Assembly (NCBI GenBank): GCA_050084985.1
Contig: JBITNC010000001.1
Location: forward strand, 99,634,001 to 99,698,000
Origin: Nageia nagi
Lineage: Eukaryota > Pinophyta
DNA: 64,000 nucleotides
Direction: 5' to 3'
The translations under genes were made by a program, and so were the position numbers. Shown here piece after piece: positions 46,082 to 59,559 of this stretch (position 1 is the stretch's first letter; each line of letters opens with the position of its first letter). Under the pieces are notes generated by a model. It was not told where the DNA came from and made no database searches. It was given only the letters and a program-made list of their open reading frames with translations.

Positions 46082-46806
46082 TGTTATAACTAAAATAATA
46101 ATAATTAGGGTTATTTATAGAATATTAATTTAACTAATTTACCATGAAATAATAAGAAATCAATGATATGAAATATGATAATGACCTAATTAACCTTGAA
46201 CTATCAAAATTATATTTATGAAAGATACAAACTTGTACTTTACCTATGATGATAAATGAAGGTAAAATCCAATTGAAAGAGGATGAACAACAAGTCTTTC
46301 AAAATATAGAGCCATGAATCTGACCTCCACCTAGCATTGATGCTAGTAACCTAATGATGTTACCTGATTATCATTATATAATACCTCACCCTTTTGCTTG
46401 ATGTCATCATCTCGTATTTGATACATGAAATATTGCTTGTGAATAGATATAAGATCATAAGAATTCAGATATCAAAATATAACAAAACCTAGAGATGATA
46501 GTTGGCATTAAGAAATACCAATCAAGAATCACATAATTATATTTTCACATATCAAGGATTTAGTATTATGTTATACCATGTTATATCTTTGATCATGCAC
46601 AACCCCTTCACCTTTATAGGTAATAGGTCTAGTGCTAAGGCTTCTCTTAGGCTTATTATGATGTTGAGCTAACCTATTATCACAAAACATAAAGGTAGAT
46701 GAGAGTGCATATAGAAAAGAGCATTTATTTAATAAAGTAAATAAATTATTTCAAATACCTAAAAGGGTATTTTAATTAAATTAAAATTCCTTTTTAGGTG
46801 TTAACA
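46082..46806 (-). repeat. E3 3' LTR (725 bp)
   Basis: Minus strand: starts TGTTAACACCTAAAAAGG at 46806 and ends AGTTATAACA at 46082. A purine-rich CAAAGTGGGCCATC precedes the start, equivalent to the E2 tract. Confidence 0.88.
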
Positions 46807-47174
46807 GATGGCCCACTTTGAATATGTTTTAATGCTTTTGGAATTAAAGATAATCAAAGAATAAATTCAAAGTAAAACAAGATGAGTAAGAAAATACTCC
46901 CTAAAAAGTTGTCTCATAATGATAGCTTTGGATGCCTTGGTTTTTTTCTTATATTATGCGACCTCTTTGAATTGGTTGCGACATGATGGACCTCTCATCA
47001 AGAAGCAATCCAAGGAAAAGAAAAAGGAATCTAAAATGAGGTTAGATAAGAAATATTTTTGTGCAAAATATTCAAATATAAACATTAAACATCATGATAT
47101 GGAAAGTATGATAAGAAAGAAAACCTATCCTTAGTGACTTATCCACCAATATTTGATGATGATCGTAATCATTT

Positions 47175-47475
47175 TAGATTGATTAGCTTGGTTTCCCAAG
47201 CCACCATGTTGCCATGAATTTTTGATATAAATGATGCTTTCTTACAAAGGCACCAAATTATAAGATTGACACTTCCTTACAAAGATGTCAAATGATAATA
47301 ATGACTAATTTGATTTTCAAAGCCACCATATTTCCATGGATTTCTTGATAAGAGTGCCCCTTCCTTACAAACGAGGCCAATAATATGAGTGACCAACTTG
47401 GTTTCCTAAGCCACTATGTTTCCATAGATTTAATAATAAGAGTGCCCCTTCCTTATAAATGAGGCCAAGTAACTA
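47175..47475 (-). repeat. Subterminal tandem repeat of E3
   Basis: Units contain GGTTTCC.AAGCCACCATGTT and TGCCCCTTCCTTACAAACGAGG. CCTTACAAA/CCTTATAAA occurs near 47240, 47275, 47363 and 47451. The last two are 88 bp apart and one unit is shortened. Same repeat and position as 39482-39750 in E2. Confidence 0.8.
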
Positions 47476-49019
47476 AGGAGTAATATGAAAAATATTTTCT
47501 AGATAAGGTATGATAAACGTCATATTGGACAAGAAACATATGATAAGTGATATTTTGCAAGTGAATGTTATGTAATCATGATAAATAATATATGATAAGA
47601 ATTATTTATGATAAGAAACAATGCCAATATTTTAACAATATTTACTAATAAGAAATATGTGACTAATATTTGATAAGCATGTTAGGGAAGCAATTTACAA
47701 CATATTGATATGCACAAAATATATAACCATGATGTCAAAGAGAAAGGAACATTTTGAAATACCTTTTTGAAACATGATAAGGCATGGAAAAGGAAGTAAT
47801 TTTTAATTGATCACTATTCATTATTAAATATCACACATATTTTCCTTCAATTAAGCACACATGAATTATGGGAATGAAAAACAATGAAAAGTAAGCATTT
47901 TAACCCAACAGCAACATTGGAAATATAACAACGATGTCAGAATAGGAAAAGCAAATTCATAAAATTGAAAAGTTTCTCATTTTTATTTTGCATCCATGAA
48001 GAAAAAAATAAGAGCAATGTACAATAATATAGCAAGTAAAGCAAAATTTCTATGATCATTTCATATTGATTTTACCAATTTGCCCCAAGAGGGGTTTTAG
48101 ATAATTTTCTATGTTATTACAAATGGTGATTCATCTTTTTATTACTTATAGATAAGGAATAGATTTAGGATATGAAATTTGGTAAATACAGAGTTGATTA
48201 ACCTAGTAGCAACATTGGAATGCAGTGATGATGCACCATTAACAATGAAGTAACGTGTCGAGAAAGAGACCAAATACGAATGTGCAACTATTTAACGATA
48301 AAAGGAGGTTTAATTTTGGGTTATCGATGAGGATAAGAGGCCAAATTGAAAAAGGGATTTCCAAATAATTTATAAATAGGTGGAATTGGATTTTATTTAC
48401 ACATTCATAATTTGTGAACTTGATCTCTATTCTTGAAGGTCTTTGGTGTCCTATTTGGCTTATGGGGGTCCTATTGACTTATTGGGTGCATTTATTATGG
48501 ATATGACTTGCCATATTACCTCACAATAGGTTCATCAATTTGTAGTTATTCATTATTCACCTAAGGGGTACTAGGTACTAAAAATTTTCTTATATTCTTA
48601 TCCTATACATATTTTAGAAGGTTTTTGACAATTTACCTTTTTAAATTGGTTAAATTTTTGCTAAATTGGAAATTATTTTGAAACATAATGGGTAAAAATG
48701 TAGGACTAGATTTTTGCATACATGGAGGGAAACAAAACTCATTTTTATCATACAATCTAGGTAAATTTGATGGGTTTCAAAAAGTTTCAAAATTTTAGGG
48801 CTGAAATGGGGTGGTACCACTAGAATCCTAACATCATTGTTGGGATGAAATTTTCTAGAAATGGATAAAACTACCTTTCTATAGATTGTTAAACATACTT
48901 GCACTTAAAATTTTTAAAAAATTCATCGTTAACTTTGTTACTTGGATTAAAAAGTAGTATATTTGAAGTTTTAATTTTAAATTTTATATTCAATTATTGA
49001 TACATTTTCATGTTTGACC

Positions 49020-50520
49020 TGAATGTAGGACAAGGCCTACTCAATGAGGTGTAAGCTATGGATTCTAGCTATGGATGTGGATGCAAACTTTGTTATAACT
49101 ATAGAGGAAATGGGATGCTTAGAGTCATCTATACTTAGCCACATGAGGGGTATTATGCACATCCCATGTGATAAGTATTTTCTAACTGCTATCATGGAGT
49201 TTTGGTGTGATGACACCAACATGTTCCACTTATCGATGGGTAGATGAACATCACCCTTACTGATATTCATTGCATCATGTGGGTACCCATTAATGGTATA
49301 TTGATTTAAAGGGTTATGTTTTCTATAGCTGAGATGAAGGACCATTATTATTGGTTGATAGGGGTTCAAGATTATCAGCAATAGAAGAAGGGTGCACCCC
49401 TTCATGACATAGTATACATGCCCCTAGAATACATATACTTCACTCAATATTTTAAGTTATATGTTATGGTTCTTATCATTCTATCCTATGTAGGGATAAT
49501 AACCATGAGTGCTTTAATACCAATTTCATTCCCATAGGCATGCACTTATGAGCACATCAACATAGCTTTCACCTATCTTCTGATAGTGGCATGGGTATAC
49601 ATGTCCTATTGGTTTTAGTGGTAGACAACACAATGTATAGGGATGACATAGGGAGTTGAGTAGTGTCAAATACTTATAGATTTACTAGATAAGGATGACT
49701 TGGTTGGGACCCATACTTTGACTTTCTAATATGGGAGGAGTCCAATGAGGAGTTATCATGGAGTATGACTTTGTATTATATCTAGGGTCATAGATATATG
49801 ATTGAGTTTTATCAACAAAATTGATTACTTAAATAGTTTAACATGATGTAGGACATTTTGTGCCAAGGGTGTGGCCTACTATGGTTCAGTACTACTGATA
49901 TTGGGAAATTACATAAGAGGTGATTAATGTGCCATCATGGAGTACAAAGTGGATCATACCATAGTAACATGCCCCTAGGGTATCCATCCCATATCATCAA
50001 CACACTCTAGAGTACCATTGATGGTGGGACTTAGTGAGGCTAAACCCATTTGGCCTCAAGGATGAAAAGGGAGATGAGGTAGAGAGGGATGAGGAGTCAG
50101 GGGAGGATCCAGAGCTTTAGCTCCCCTAATAGGCACCTCAAGTATACCTAAACTCTAAAAATTTAGAAATTAGCTTATTTTAAAAAACAAAATTGATTAT
50201 AATCATTTTTATACATGGATATAGACTTAGGTGGTATGCTAAAAGCATTGGTGGTGAGCCTACAAGTGTAGTTGAAGGCTCAAGATGACCAAATAGGATT
50301 CCTATAGGGATAGATAGAGACTCTATAGTCTCTTTCTCACATGATGCATAACTAGGATTTAAAGAGGCTCCAAGGTCTGATCATGATGAATGATACTCAT
50401 CTCCTTTAATTTGGATAGATACTAATAGCTATATACACTAGTCAATCTAGGTCTAAGAGTAGGAGTAAGACCTAGGATCCATCTATTGGTCAAAATTCCC
50501 ATGGGGGAAACTAGTTTATG
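49020..50520 (+). pseudogene. Antisense plant-mobile-domain (PMD) remnant in E3
   Basis: On the plus strand, opposite to the element's gag, the frame at 49044-49247 reads HIPCDKYFLTAIMEFWCDDT then NMFHLSMG. This is the same PMD core as in E2 (DKYLLNALMEHWCDDTNTF). After a frame break come WVPINGILI and KKGAPLHDIVYM-like wording (about 49280-49420), again matching E2. Stops are frequent. The partner copy in E2 shows the piece travelled with the element and is not a host gene here. Confidence 0.75.
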
Positions 50521-51599
50521 TTAGAGACCTATATTTATAGACTTATTTGGAAAATATATTTATATGAAAATATGAATTTTTAGATTTATGCTTATGTTTT
50601 TGGTTAATTATATGACTAATATGTTATTTACCTTATTTATAAACTTAGACTAAATTTGACAAAAGTAGAAACAATGTGATAACACTACATATTTTAAGCA
50701 AAAATGAATGCATACAAAATGTGCAAAATGAACATGAAATAATTTGAGTAAATCACAAAATAATTATAAAATATGATTTAATAAAAATAATCTTCACAAC
50801 ATGATAATTTTAGAAAATATAATTATATATAGATTTTTTAAATTAAAAATAATCACATTAATTGTAAATAGAACATAGTGACAACATTGGGATACAGCTG
50901 AAGTCCTAGGATAAAGAGGAAAAGTTGAAGTAAGAAAGAAAAGCTATTGGGGAAATAGCCTAATTAATAGAAAAAGAGGCCTAGAATTTTAAAAATGGAA
51001 AGGAAAACAAGGCTTATGGACTAAGTTCCCATTCATCAAATTTCCTAAATATTTTCTAGAAACATGAAATAAGGTGAATAAGTAAATACATATTTTTACA
51101 ATGAAATGCATACATCTAAGATAGTATGACAAAATTTCGACCATGCGAGACTTAGGAATGGAGCAACAACACTAGATTCTAGCATTAGAGCTTGGGTAAA
51201 GAAACATAAAATAACCAATTTTAAAATTAAGTAATACAAATTTTAACAAAATGATAGAAAATAAATGTAGAAAAGGAAAAAAAATGGTGAAATAATTTAT
51301 GGAATATCCCAAACACCATCAACATCAAAATCATACCTGAAACCTACATTTTCTAAGCTTACTATTATGTTATGGTTGAAGGATACTCATATTGTTCATT
51401 TGAAATTTCTTTCCATCATCATCAAGTTTTGCCTTCTCATATTGTGGAAATGGATTGTTGAATATCTTCAACCTTTGGTTTTAGTGATGTATCAGTCCAT
51501 TCTATACTATTTTAAACTTATGCTACTACAAAACCTCATCTACAACTTCATGGTTAAATTTAATTTTTTCTTTATCATGTAAATATTGGATTATATTTT

Positions 51600-53640
51600 T
51601 AAGATGAAAACACTCTTTTGTGGCATGATTGGCTCTTCTATGAAAATTACAAAAGAGGTTGTTTGATAGCTCAAAGGTTTAATTCGATGGGTATCTTTCA
51701 TTGGTGGATAACATCCTAGGTTCTAGCTACTAAGGCATCCAAAACCACACTAATATCTTCATGGAACTCAATATACTACCTATGTGACTTCCTAGGTTTC
51801 TAGACTTCTATATCATCATGGCTAACATGAGCTATCATTTTGACTTTAGGTTCATTTAGATGGATCTATATAGACTTATCACAAAGAACAAGTTTTTGAG
51901 TTGAAGTTGAATTCATGTGGGCTAAGGGTTCATTGAAGGATTTATGAAGGTATTCTTTACTAATCATTTCATCTATTAGTTGTTCATATGGATAATCTTG
52001 AAAATCTAAAAACTTACATCTGCAAGAAGGCAACAAGGCTCAAAAAAAGTACATGCTTCCTTTCTTTGGTAGGGAAGTGGACTTGCTTAGCTACTTTCAA
52101 CCATTTAATAATGAAATTGCTAATAAGTTGACCTCACTTTTATTTTAGGGTATACATATCTAAGAGATATGGTTCTTGAGCTATGAATAAGTTATATTGA
52201 TCCAAAAACTCTTTAACGACATCATCAAAACATGTAATGCTTTCATTAGGTAGATTAGTAAACCATAAGAATGATTCAAATTTTAAACTAAGAGGGAACA
52301 ATTTACAATAAATCATCATCATTTTTAAATGAAACAATATCTAACTAATACCTTTACAAAAGTAATCTAGGATCAGAATGATCATCAAATATAGTAAATC
52401 TTATCTATTTATCATACCTTCTTTGGTGGATGCAATAGCAAAAGGGGTTCTTACTACCTCTTGAAACTGCAAGTGTAACATTTTTTATGCAAGCCATGAT
52501 GGAATATTTCTTTTACTTTAACTATAGAAGTTGTTGTAGTGCATCATATAGAGGTGCTTGTGGTAATGGTTCACCAGTATCTATGTGCTTTTCCTTTTCT
52601 AAACTTGTAAATAAACTAAAATAATGAAATTTTTGTTGCTCTAAAGTTATTACCAAATTGTTTACCATCTCCAATTGGCATTTTGGTGGAGTAGATACAT
52701 ACTCCCTATTAAGATTCAAAAACTTTAATTCTTTCCTTAAGATATCAAATTTTGCATTCAACAAAAATGGTCTTCTTTTTATGCTAAATACTATTTATGG
52801 ATTAGTTTCGTCCATACAAGATTTAGGTATGGGTGGTCTTTGAGCCTCTAAATCTTCTAAGATATCAACTAGGTATTCTTCATCAATATTATCTTCCCAC
52901 TCTTCATCATAGGTAGGAAATACCTATGGAATAAAAACCCTAGGATCCAAAAAATATTAGTCAAGATTTGAATTAGATAATGGAGTAGTGATGCTTGGTC
53001 CAACAACATTATTAGGGTTTTGTGAGGTACCAAGGGTATGGTTTGGGATCTGAGACTTAGAATAGCATTAGGGACATAAAACTATAATAGAGAAAACTAA
53101 AAAGGTTAAAAATACTTATAAGCCTATCAATAAGGGATTAAGATCATATCATGTTGAGTTTGTTGAATCATTTACCTCTATTTGGTATATTTGGGATGAG
53201 TATCTAGGGTAGATCCTAAGAGGTGTTTTACTTCAATATTGACTTCTTGCAAAGTTTGAACAAGGAAAGGAAAATATTCTTTGGTAGATAAAAGTTTTTG
53301 ACCTTGTGTAATAGATAAGATTTTAGTAAGTACCACTAATGCATTGGATGGGAGTGCATCAATTTCCTATTAATTATTTTATGCTTATTTTTGAGCTGAG
53401 GAGCTATAATATTTTGAAGCACTATCATATTCATCATTTATATGTAGTCTCTTTACTCTTTCACTTTGTCTTCTAGGTGAATTGGCATAATTCTTATGTG
53501 CCCTAGTCTTCTTAGGTTGTACAATAGGATAATTATGGTTTTCATGATCTATAGAAATAGGTGTATACATTTTTATAATACTTGAAATGAAAGATTATTC
53601 TTATCCAAACCCCTAGGTTTTTGATGTAACTAAAGAATGA
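51600..53640 (-). pseudogene. E3 Gag (Ty3/gypsy), degraded
   Basis: Minus-strand pieces in order: an N-terminal basic segment with RRQSERVKRLHINDEYDSAS (53385-53570), a Leu-rich segment (52522-52764, ending QAPLYDALQQLL), and the capsid core LFPLSLKFESFLWFTNLPNE with CFDDVVKEFLDQYN (52140-52337). The core matches E2 closely. Stops and shifts separate the pieces. Confidence 0.75.
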
Positions 53641-53660
53641 TATCATGATGTATCAAAAAG

Positions 53661-53676
53661 AATTTAGGTTCACTAA
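53661..53676 (-). other. E3 candidate primer-binding site
   Basis: Minus strand, right after the LTR end: ATTAGTGAACCTAAAT, a mutated form of the ATTGGTGAACCCAAC seen in E1 and E2. Confidence 0.5.
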
Positions 53677-53677
53677 T

Positions 53678-54404
53678 TGTTATAAGCAAAATAATAATAA
53701 TTATGATTATTTACATAATATTAATTTAACCAATTTACCATAAAATAATAAAAAATTGATGATATGAAATATAAAAATTACCTAATTGACCTTGATCTAT
53801 CAAACCTAGATTTATGAAAGATACAAACTTTTACTTTACTTATGATGGTAAACAAAGGAGAAATATAATCGAAAGAGGATGAACAACAAGCTCCTTTGAA
53901 ATATAAATCCATGAATTTAACCTCCACCCAACATCAATACTAGGAACCTAGCAATGTCACCTAGTTACCATTCTATAATACCTCTCTCTTTCACTTGATG
54001 TCATCATCCCACCTTTGATGCATGGAATATTGGTCATGAATAGATGAAAGATCGTAGGCATGTAGAGCTCAAAGTATTAAAAAATCTAGAGATAATAGGT
54101 AGTGTTAAGAAACACCATTTAAGAATGAAATAAGTGTATTTACACCTATCAAAGATTCAATATTATGTCATGTCATTTCATATCTTTGATCATGCATAAC
54201 CCCTCCAACTTTATAGAAAACATGTCTAGTGCTAAGGCTCCTTCTTAGGCTTATTGTGATGTTAAACTAACCTATTACCATAAAATATAAAGGTATATGA
54301 GAGTACACATAGAAAAGAGCATTTATTTAATAAATTAAATAAATTATTTTGAATACATAAAAAGGTATTTTAATTAAACAAAAATTCTTTTTTAGGTATT
54401 AACA
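53678..54404 (-). repeat. E3 5' LTR (727 bp)
   Basis: Minus strand: starts TGTTAATACCTAAAAAA at 54404 and ends CTTATAACA at 53678. Aligns to 46082-46806 and to the E2 LTRs with scattered substitutions. Confidence 0.88.
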
Positions 54405-54409
54405 CTTTT
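54405..54409. repeat. E3 target-site duplication, right (CTTTT)
   Basis: CTTTT directly follows the E3 5' LTR, matching 46077-46081. Confidence 0.85.
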
Positions 54410-54988
54410 AATAAATAAGCTTACATCTTTTAAAAAATCATATTCATTAATATATTTCTATGACCTATTTCCATACTTAGGTGTTAGTCATAATTACCTT
54501 ATATCACTTATTCAAATATAGTAATTCTCTAAACATATTGGACAATGTCCTCATAATTTTACACAATGATTTTAGAACTTCCATGATTACTTCATGAATG
54601 TAAATTTCATCTAGAGGTTCTATACAAGTCCCAAGTCCTTTATTAGGTCTTGTCAACAATAAGTAAATAGTTCTTATTATGATCAATATGGTAAGTATGA
54701 ATATCTCATTAAGTTTTCAAATTAATGTTATATTTTCATGGCCATTAAATATTCATAAACACTTTCACATAAATATATTACTTAATAAATGTGTCATTAT
54801 GGTTACAAGTGTACAAGCCCTTGAATTATTTTAAGAAAAATATAGTTTCAATATTTATCCAATCCCTATGTTGTATATACCTCAATATGATTCATAACAC
54901 AAGCATATTTGATAAATACACACTTTAATTACATCAATAAAACTAAATATAGCAAGGATAAGTGGAGGTTTCTTAATTATACATGGTG
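54410..54988. other. Pre-insertion AT-rich DNA between E3 and E5
   Basis: No supported gene. It is continuous with 44426-46081 once E3 is removed, and with 61622 onward once E5 is removed. Confidence 0.45.
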
Positions 54989-56494
54989 TGTAATGTCCCC
55001 ATTTTTTAGGTGTTTTTCCCATTTCACCTCTAATAAATGGGAACATTAATTTTGGAGTGTTTTAATCTATTTTTATATATTTATTTAAAATGATGTAAAT
55101 TCTACTTAGAGACTTAATAAAGCTCTCATTATAGAATAAATGATTCTTTTATTTATTTATTTTTATTTAGTTATTTACCAAACTACTAATAAATATTGTA
55201 TTTGTGATACCAAAGCAACTATAATTGTAAATGCAAATTAGTCTCATCAAATGAGACATTGTATATTTTACCCTTAACAATTGTAATATTATCATTAAAT
55301 GTATTTCTAATCATTATTGATCCTCTCTTTGAGGTAGAGCATCCCCCTAGGTGATTGCATCAACTATGAGGATATTTTGAGCTCTAAGGATGGACCTGAC
55401 ACTTCAAACTAGGTGTTGGTAACCTTGAGGAAACTAGATAGCACTAAAGCATGGAATTTAGATATGGGAACATCCCAAGATCCTATGTTAGCTTTCATAG
55501 AAACATGGACCAATGGTACTGATTACAATATGCTTTATTATTACCCCCTCTTATACATTGGCTTTCCTGGCCCTTAGATGTAATTTCACTTATCCCAAGG
55601 CTCTTCATCTTGAATGTTACATACATGAGTACATGGATTACATATCTCCACCGTTGGATCATCCTAATGCAAGATTAGAATATGATCACCCTCACCTATA
55701 AAAGGAGAACTCATAGTCATTATGAGACATGTTGAATTTGATTATAAACCTTTTATTTTATATTGAGTGGAGAATCTATCTTAACCACTTATGGGGTGAT
55801 CTACATTTGAGGTATCAAGGGGAGAGGAGGATACCTTATAACTTATTCTAGCCATCTTGAAAGTATTCTTGGTTCCATCATAGTTATTGTAGAGGAGACT
55901 TGGTCTCTCCTCATTAATTTTGGGATTGGTGAGTTTCTTGAAGCCATCCAAAATAACCCTATAGGAGAATTTTCTAGTATAAACTTTGTAGGTTGATAAA
56001 AATATTGTAATTATGTTTTATCATTGTTTATTAATACAATTACTTTTTATAGTCAAAGTACTGCTATTTATTTCCCTATGCTTGGATGTTGTATTTGGAA
56101 GCATTATTTCATTATCAAAATATTATTTATACTTCTTGGTTGTAATGTTAAATTTGGAGTGTTATTTTCATTATTCAATTCTTATTTCAGCTCTCCAACT
56201 AGGATGTTGGATTTGTGAAGATATTTTAGCATTGATAATTCATCATTTTTCTCCCTAATTGATTTATTAGAATATTGAAGGTGTTTGTATATTTAATTTC
56301 ATATTCTACTCAATATAGCTAGACATTAAGTTTGTGTGTGATTTTCATATTAATATTGCTCAATTATCATCTCCATCAATTTGTTGGATAATTAATGCAT
56401 GTTTGAACTTGTTTTGGCAATTTTGAAATCCAAAATCCAAACATCCCTCTCTTAAGGCATGTTTGAGGAGTGAGATTAGAAATAACTCATCACA
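54989..56494 (+). repeat. E5 5' LTR (1506 bp)
   Basis: Starts TGTAATGTCCCC and ends AACTCATCACA directly before the primer site. Collinear with 60110-61616 and with 15202-16599. Confidence 0.88.
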
Positions 56495-56495
56495 G

Positions 56496-56508
56496 TGGTA
56501 TCAGAGCC
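56496..56508 (+). other. E5 primer-binding site (initiator methionine tRNA)
   Basis: TGGTATCAGAGCC begins 2 nt after the LTR end. It is the same primer type as the copia array and differs from family B. Confidence 0.88.
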
Positions 56509-57119
56509 TTGATTATGCCATATTATTGGGAACCAAGGGCATCATTCATGGAGGGTTTCAAGTTGAAGCTAGAGAAATATAAAAGATTAGGATACTCACA
56601 TCATAGTGGTATCACAAATGAGAGATTTAACCAAGTAAATTTGGAGATATTTCCCTTATTTTTGGGTAAGATTTGAGGAGCTGCTACTAAAGGAGATTGC
56701 TAGAGGAGTTATAGAAGACTGATTATGATAATCTACTAGATCATAGTGTTATTTACAAAGAGTTTTTATTATCATATTGAGGAGTGGAGTTGACCTAGCA
56801 TCATAGTGATCATTCTAAAGGAGTTTTGGAGGATCTATACACTTAGAGCAATTCATTGAGGATCTTAGAGCCCTATATCAGCCTTTTGGTAAGTAATTAG
56901 GAATCTCTTGGTCCTAACTTTGAATTCTAAAGCTTTAAGGAGGTTCATACATTTTGAAAAGGTACATTTTTGAAAAAAATTACTAATTTTATTTCAATTT
57001 GAAGTTTATTCTCAATTTACTTTTTGAATTTGAGGGAGGAATAAGATGTTTTTGAAGAGTTTGTTCCCATATGGGGCCAAAATTTGATGTTTTAGGAGCT
57101 ATTTTGTAGCTCATTTAGT

Positions 57120-57700
57120 ATTATGAAGGTTCTTTAAGGAAGACATTGGTATTCTAAGGGTATTTTAGTGCTTAAAGTTGCATTTTTCTACCATTAGAGG
57201 TTATATGTTGCTATTCTAAGAGGGTTTTTATGCTTGAACCTACATTCTAGGACCATTTGAGGTTATATGTTACATTTTTGGGTAACTAAAGGTTGTCCAT
57301 TGTATTACTAAAGGTATTTTTTATCTTAAATCTACATTTTGAGCTCTCTGGTAGGTAAACATTGGTAATTTGAGTGTTTTTTGGAGGTTGGTTTTAAATT
57401 TTGAGGCCACCTACAGGAGGATGTTGAAAAACTAGAAGAATTTTGACACGTCTATTACATTTTGCAGTAATTTCTAAGTGGGCATTGGTACATTAGAGTC
57501 GTTTTAAGGTCCATTATACTTTTTATGCCATTTGAGGTAAAATGTTGGCATACTAAAGCTATTTTGAAGGATATCTCGATATTTTAAGGGTCCCTTAGGC
57601 TAGATGTTGAGTTACTAGGAGGTTTTTTAAAACCTTTACTACATTTAAGAGACACCTAAACTAGAATGTTGTCTTTTTGAGACCAAGTAGGTATTTTAGT
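57120..57700 (+). repeat. Degenerate tandem units in the E5 leader
   Basis: TATTCTAAGGGTATTTTAGT (57150) recurs as TATTCTAAGAGGGTTTTTAT (57212), period 62. Each is accompanied by ATTTGAGGTTATATGTT-like words, which come back in weaker form to about 57700. The region has no reading frame. Confidence 0.55.
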
Positions 57701-58459
57701 TACATCATGAGTGTCATTACTTATAAATGGTAACTCATTTTTCATCATGGAAGATAAGTATTGATAAATTTGCTAGATTTTTTGGCTATACTAGCCATTA
57801 TTTTTAGGTAAATTTGAAGCCACAAGTCACTAGAAGGAGGTCATTGAAAAATAAGGGAATCAATTTATTTTTATTGAATAAATTTCATTTTGGTATTTGT
57901 ACCATGGAGGTATAAGAAGGAAATGTTGGAGTTATTTTATTTTTGTGATCAAAATTTAAGGTTAGAGGTGATACATTGGGAGTGTTTAAAGATCTATCTG
58001 CTATGAGCTAGTAAAAATTCATTCCTTAAGGTATCTTGGATAAATTTCAAAATTTTAAATTTACTTTGCATCATTCAAATTGTGTGTGTGGCCATTGGGC
58101 TTCAAGGAGATACATCCAAATTTAGAGTCTGTTCTTTGGATCCATAACCCATAGATTTGAAATTTGATTATCTCATTCCATCATGGTAGGATCAAAATTC
58201 CAGGTTTGAGTAATTTTATTATTTTAAATTCCTATTATTTTTAAGATAAATGAGGATAAAAGATAAAAAGTATTTTATTTTGGTTTTAGGAATAATAAGG
58301 GAATTTGAATCTCTTCCATGATATTTTTTATACTAGAAAAATACATTGAGTTTTAGGATAAGCATTTGTAGTTCATTCCCATAAAGATCTACATGTAATA
58401 TCAATATATAAATAAAAGGTAAAATTTTGGAATGGTTAAATAGAAGTTAGGTACTTTAA

Positions 58460-59330
58460 TCACTTTCTTAACTAAGATGATTATATAGATGAAGGAATCA
58501 AATCAAGGGATCGTATTGAGAATGAAGCATCATCAATACATACTCCATCCCTTCAAATTAGGGAGTCACTTTTCACCTTGAAGAAGATTCAAGGAAATGA
58601 GAAAGAAAAAACAAGCCTAGATGAGGTGCTTCAAGAGTATATGGATAAATACTAAATATTTAAAATAATTGTATCTTTCCACACATATTGGGAGATCCAA
58701 ATATGGAAAAGTAAGAATTCCTTAAAACCATTAGATGATAAGAAACCCAAGGTACCCCATGCTACATTTGATGGGAGTGATAAATTTTTGTAAGGGATTG
58801 GTTGTAGAAATTACAAACATACTTCTCTCTCCATCCCATGTGTGAAGAAGTGAGAATCAAAATAAAAACCATGTGTTTAGATGGAATAGCTTATGAATGG
58901 TGGCACAATGGTGTTACTACACTTAGATATGGTAAGGTCATAACCTTTGAAGACTTCATCCAAAGGGCACTAGATAGGTTTGAACATAAGCATATAGAGG
59001 AATACTTTAAGTAGTTGACAATGCTTTGATACACAACTATTGTGGATACATACATTGAGGAATTTTAAAGGATTGTAGTATCTATCTCTAATATGGAAGA
59101 TGGAAGGCTAGGATACCTATTCATATATAGGTTACAAGAACCAATTAGATCATCATTAAAATATTTGGAACCATCCACTTTATCCATGGCCATCTATAAT
59201 GCAAAGTTAATGGAAGAAGTTAGTTATCTGAAAGGATTTTTTACTAATACTCCTACAATAAGAATACAAGAAATAAGAACAAACAAGGAATCAATAAGTA
59301 GCAAACATCCATCACCTATTTGAAGACTAG
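58460..59330 (+). pseudogene. E5 Gag (Ty3/gypsy), degraded
   Basis: The capsid domain reads in order PKVPHATFDGSDKF (58747-58790), TMCLDGIAYEWWHNGVTTL (58869-58925), ITFEDFIQRALDRFEHKHIE (about 58935-59000) and then YLFIYRLQEPIRSSLKYLEP (59093-59323 open). This is the standard Retrotrans_gag series of plant gypsy elements. Stops near 58790, 59010 and 59066 and at least one frameshift disable it. No zinc knuckle could be read before the protease. Confidence 0.82.
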
Positions 59331-59559
59331 AAAATGGTTTGGACTATGCTACCCAAGAGACATTAAGGAAGTAAAATCTTTTCTTTACTTAAAATCTTTT
59401 CTTTACTTATTGAAATCCTTGGGAGAGAATACATATGTGTAATGGAAAGGCTCAACATGTGTACTTGGAGGTATGTAAAGTAAAAGAAGAATTGGATGAA
59501 GATATCAACACCTACCAACATGAGGTGGGAGTTTGAGATATTGGAGGGGCATTAGCTAT

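Larger units (their letters stand above)
46082..54404 (-). mobile_element. E3: family-B Ty3/gypsy element without pol, minus strand, with antisense PMD
   Basis: The LTRs at 53678-54404 (5') and 46082-46806 (3') are 727 and 725 bp, flanked by a perfect CTTTT duplication. Internally, on the minus strand, come gag (about 53640-51600), then an antisense PMD remnant (plus strand, about 49020-50520), AT-rich DNA and the about 88-bp tandem repeat (47175-47475) just inside the 3' LTR. The order is the same as in E2. No protease, reverse transcriptase or integrase was found. Confidence 0.88.

Noticed and set aside
49037-49405. 122-codon open frame on the minus strand
   Set aside because: It is antisense to the PMD remnant, whose plus-strand wording matches a known domain and the E2 copy.
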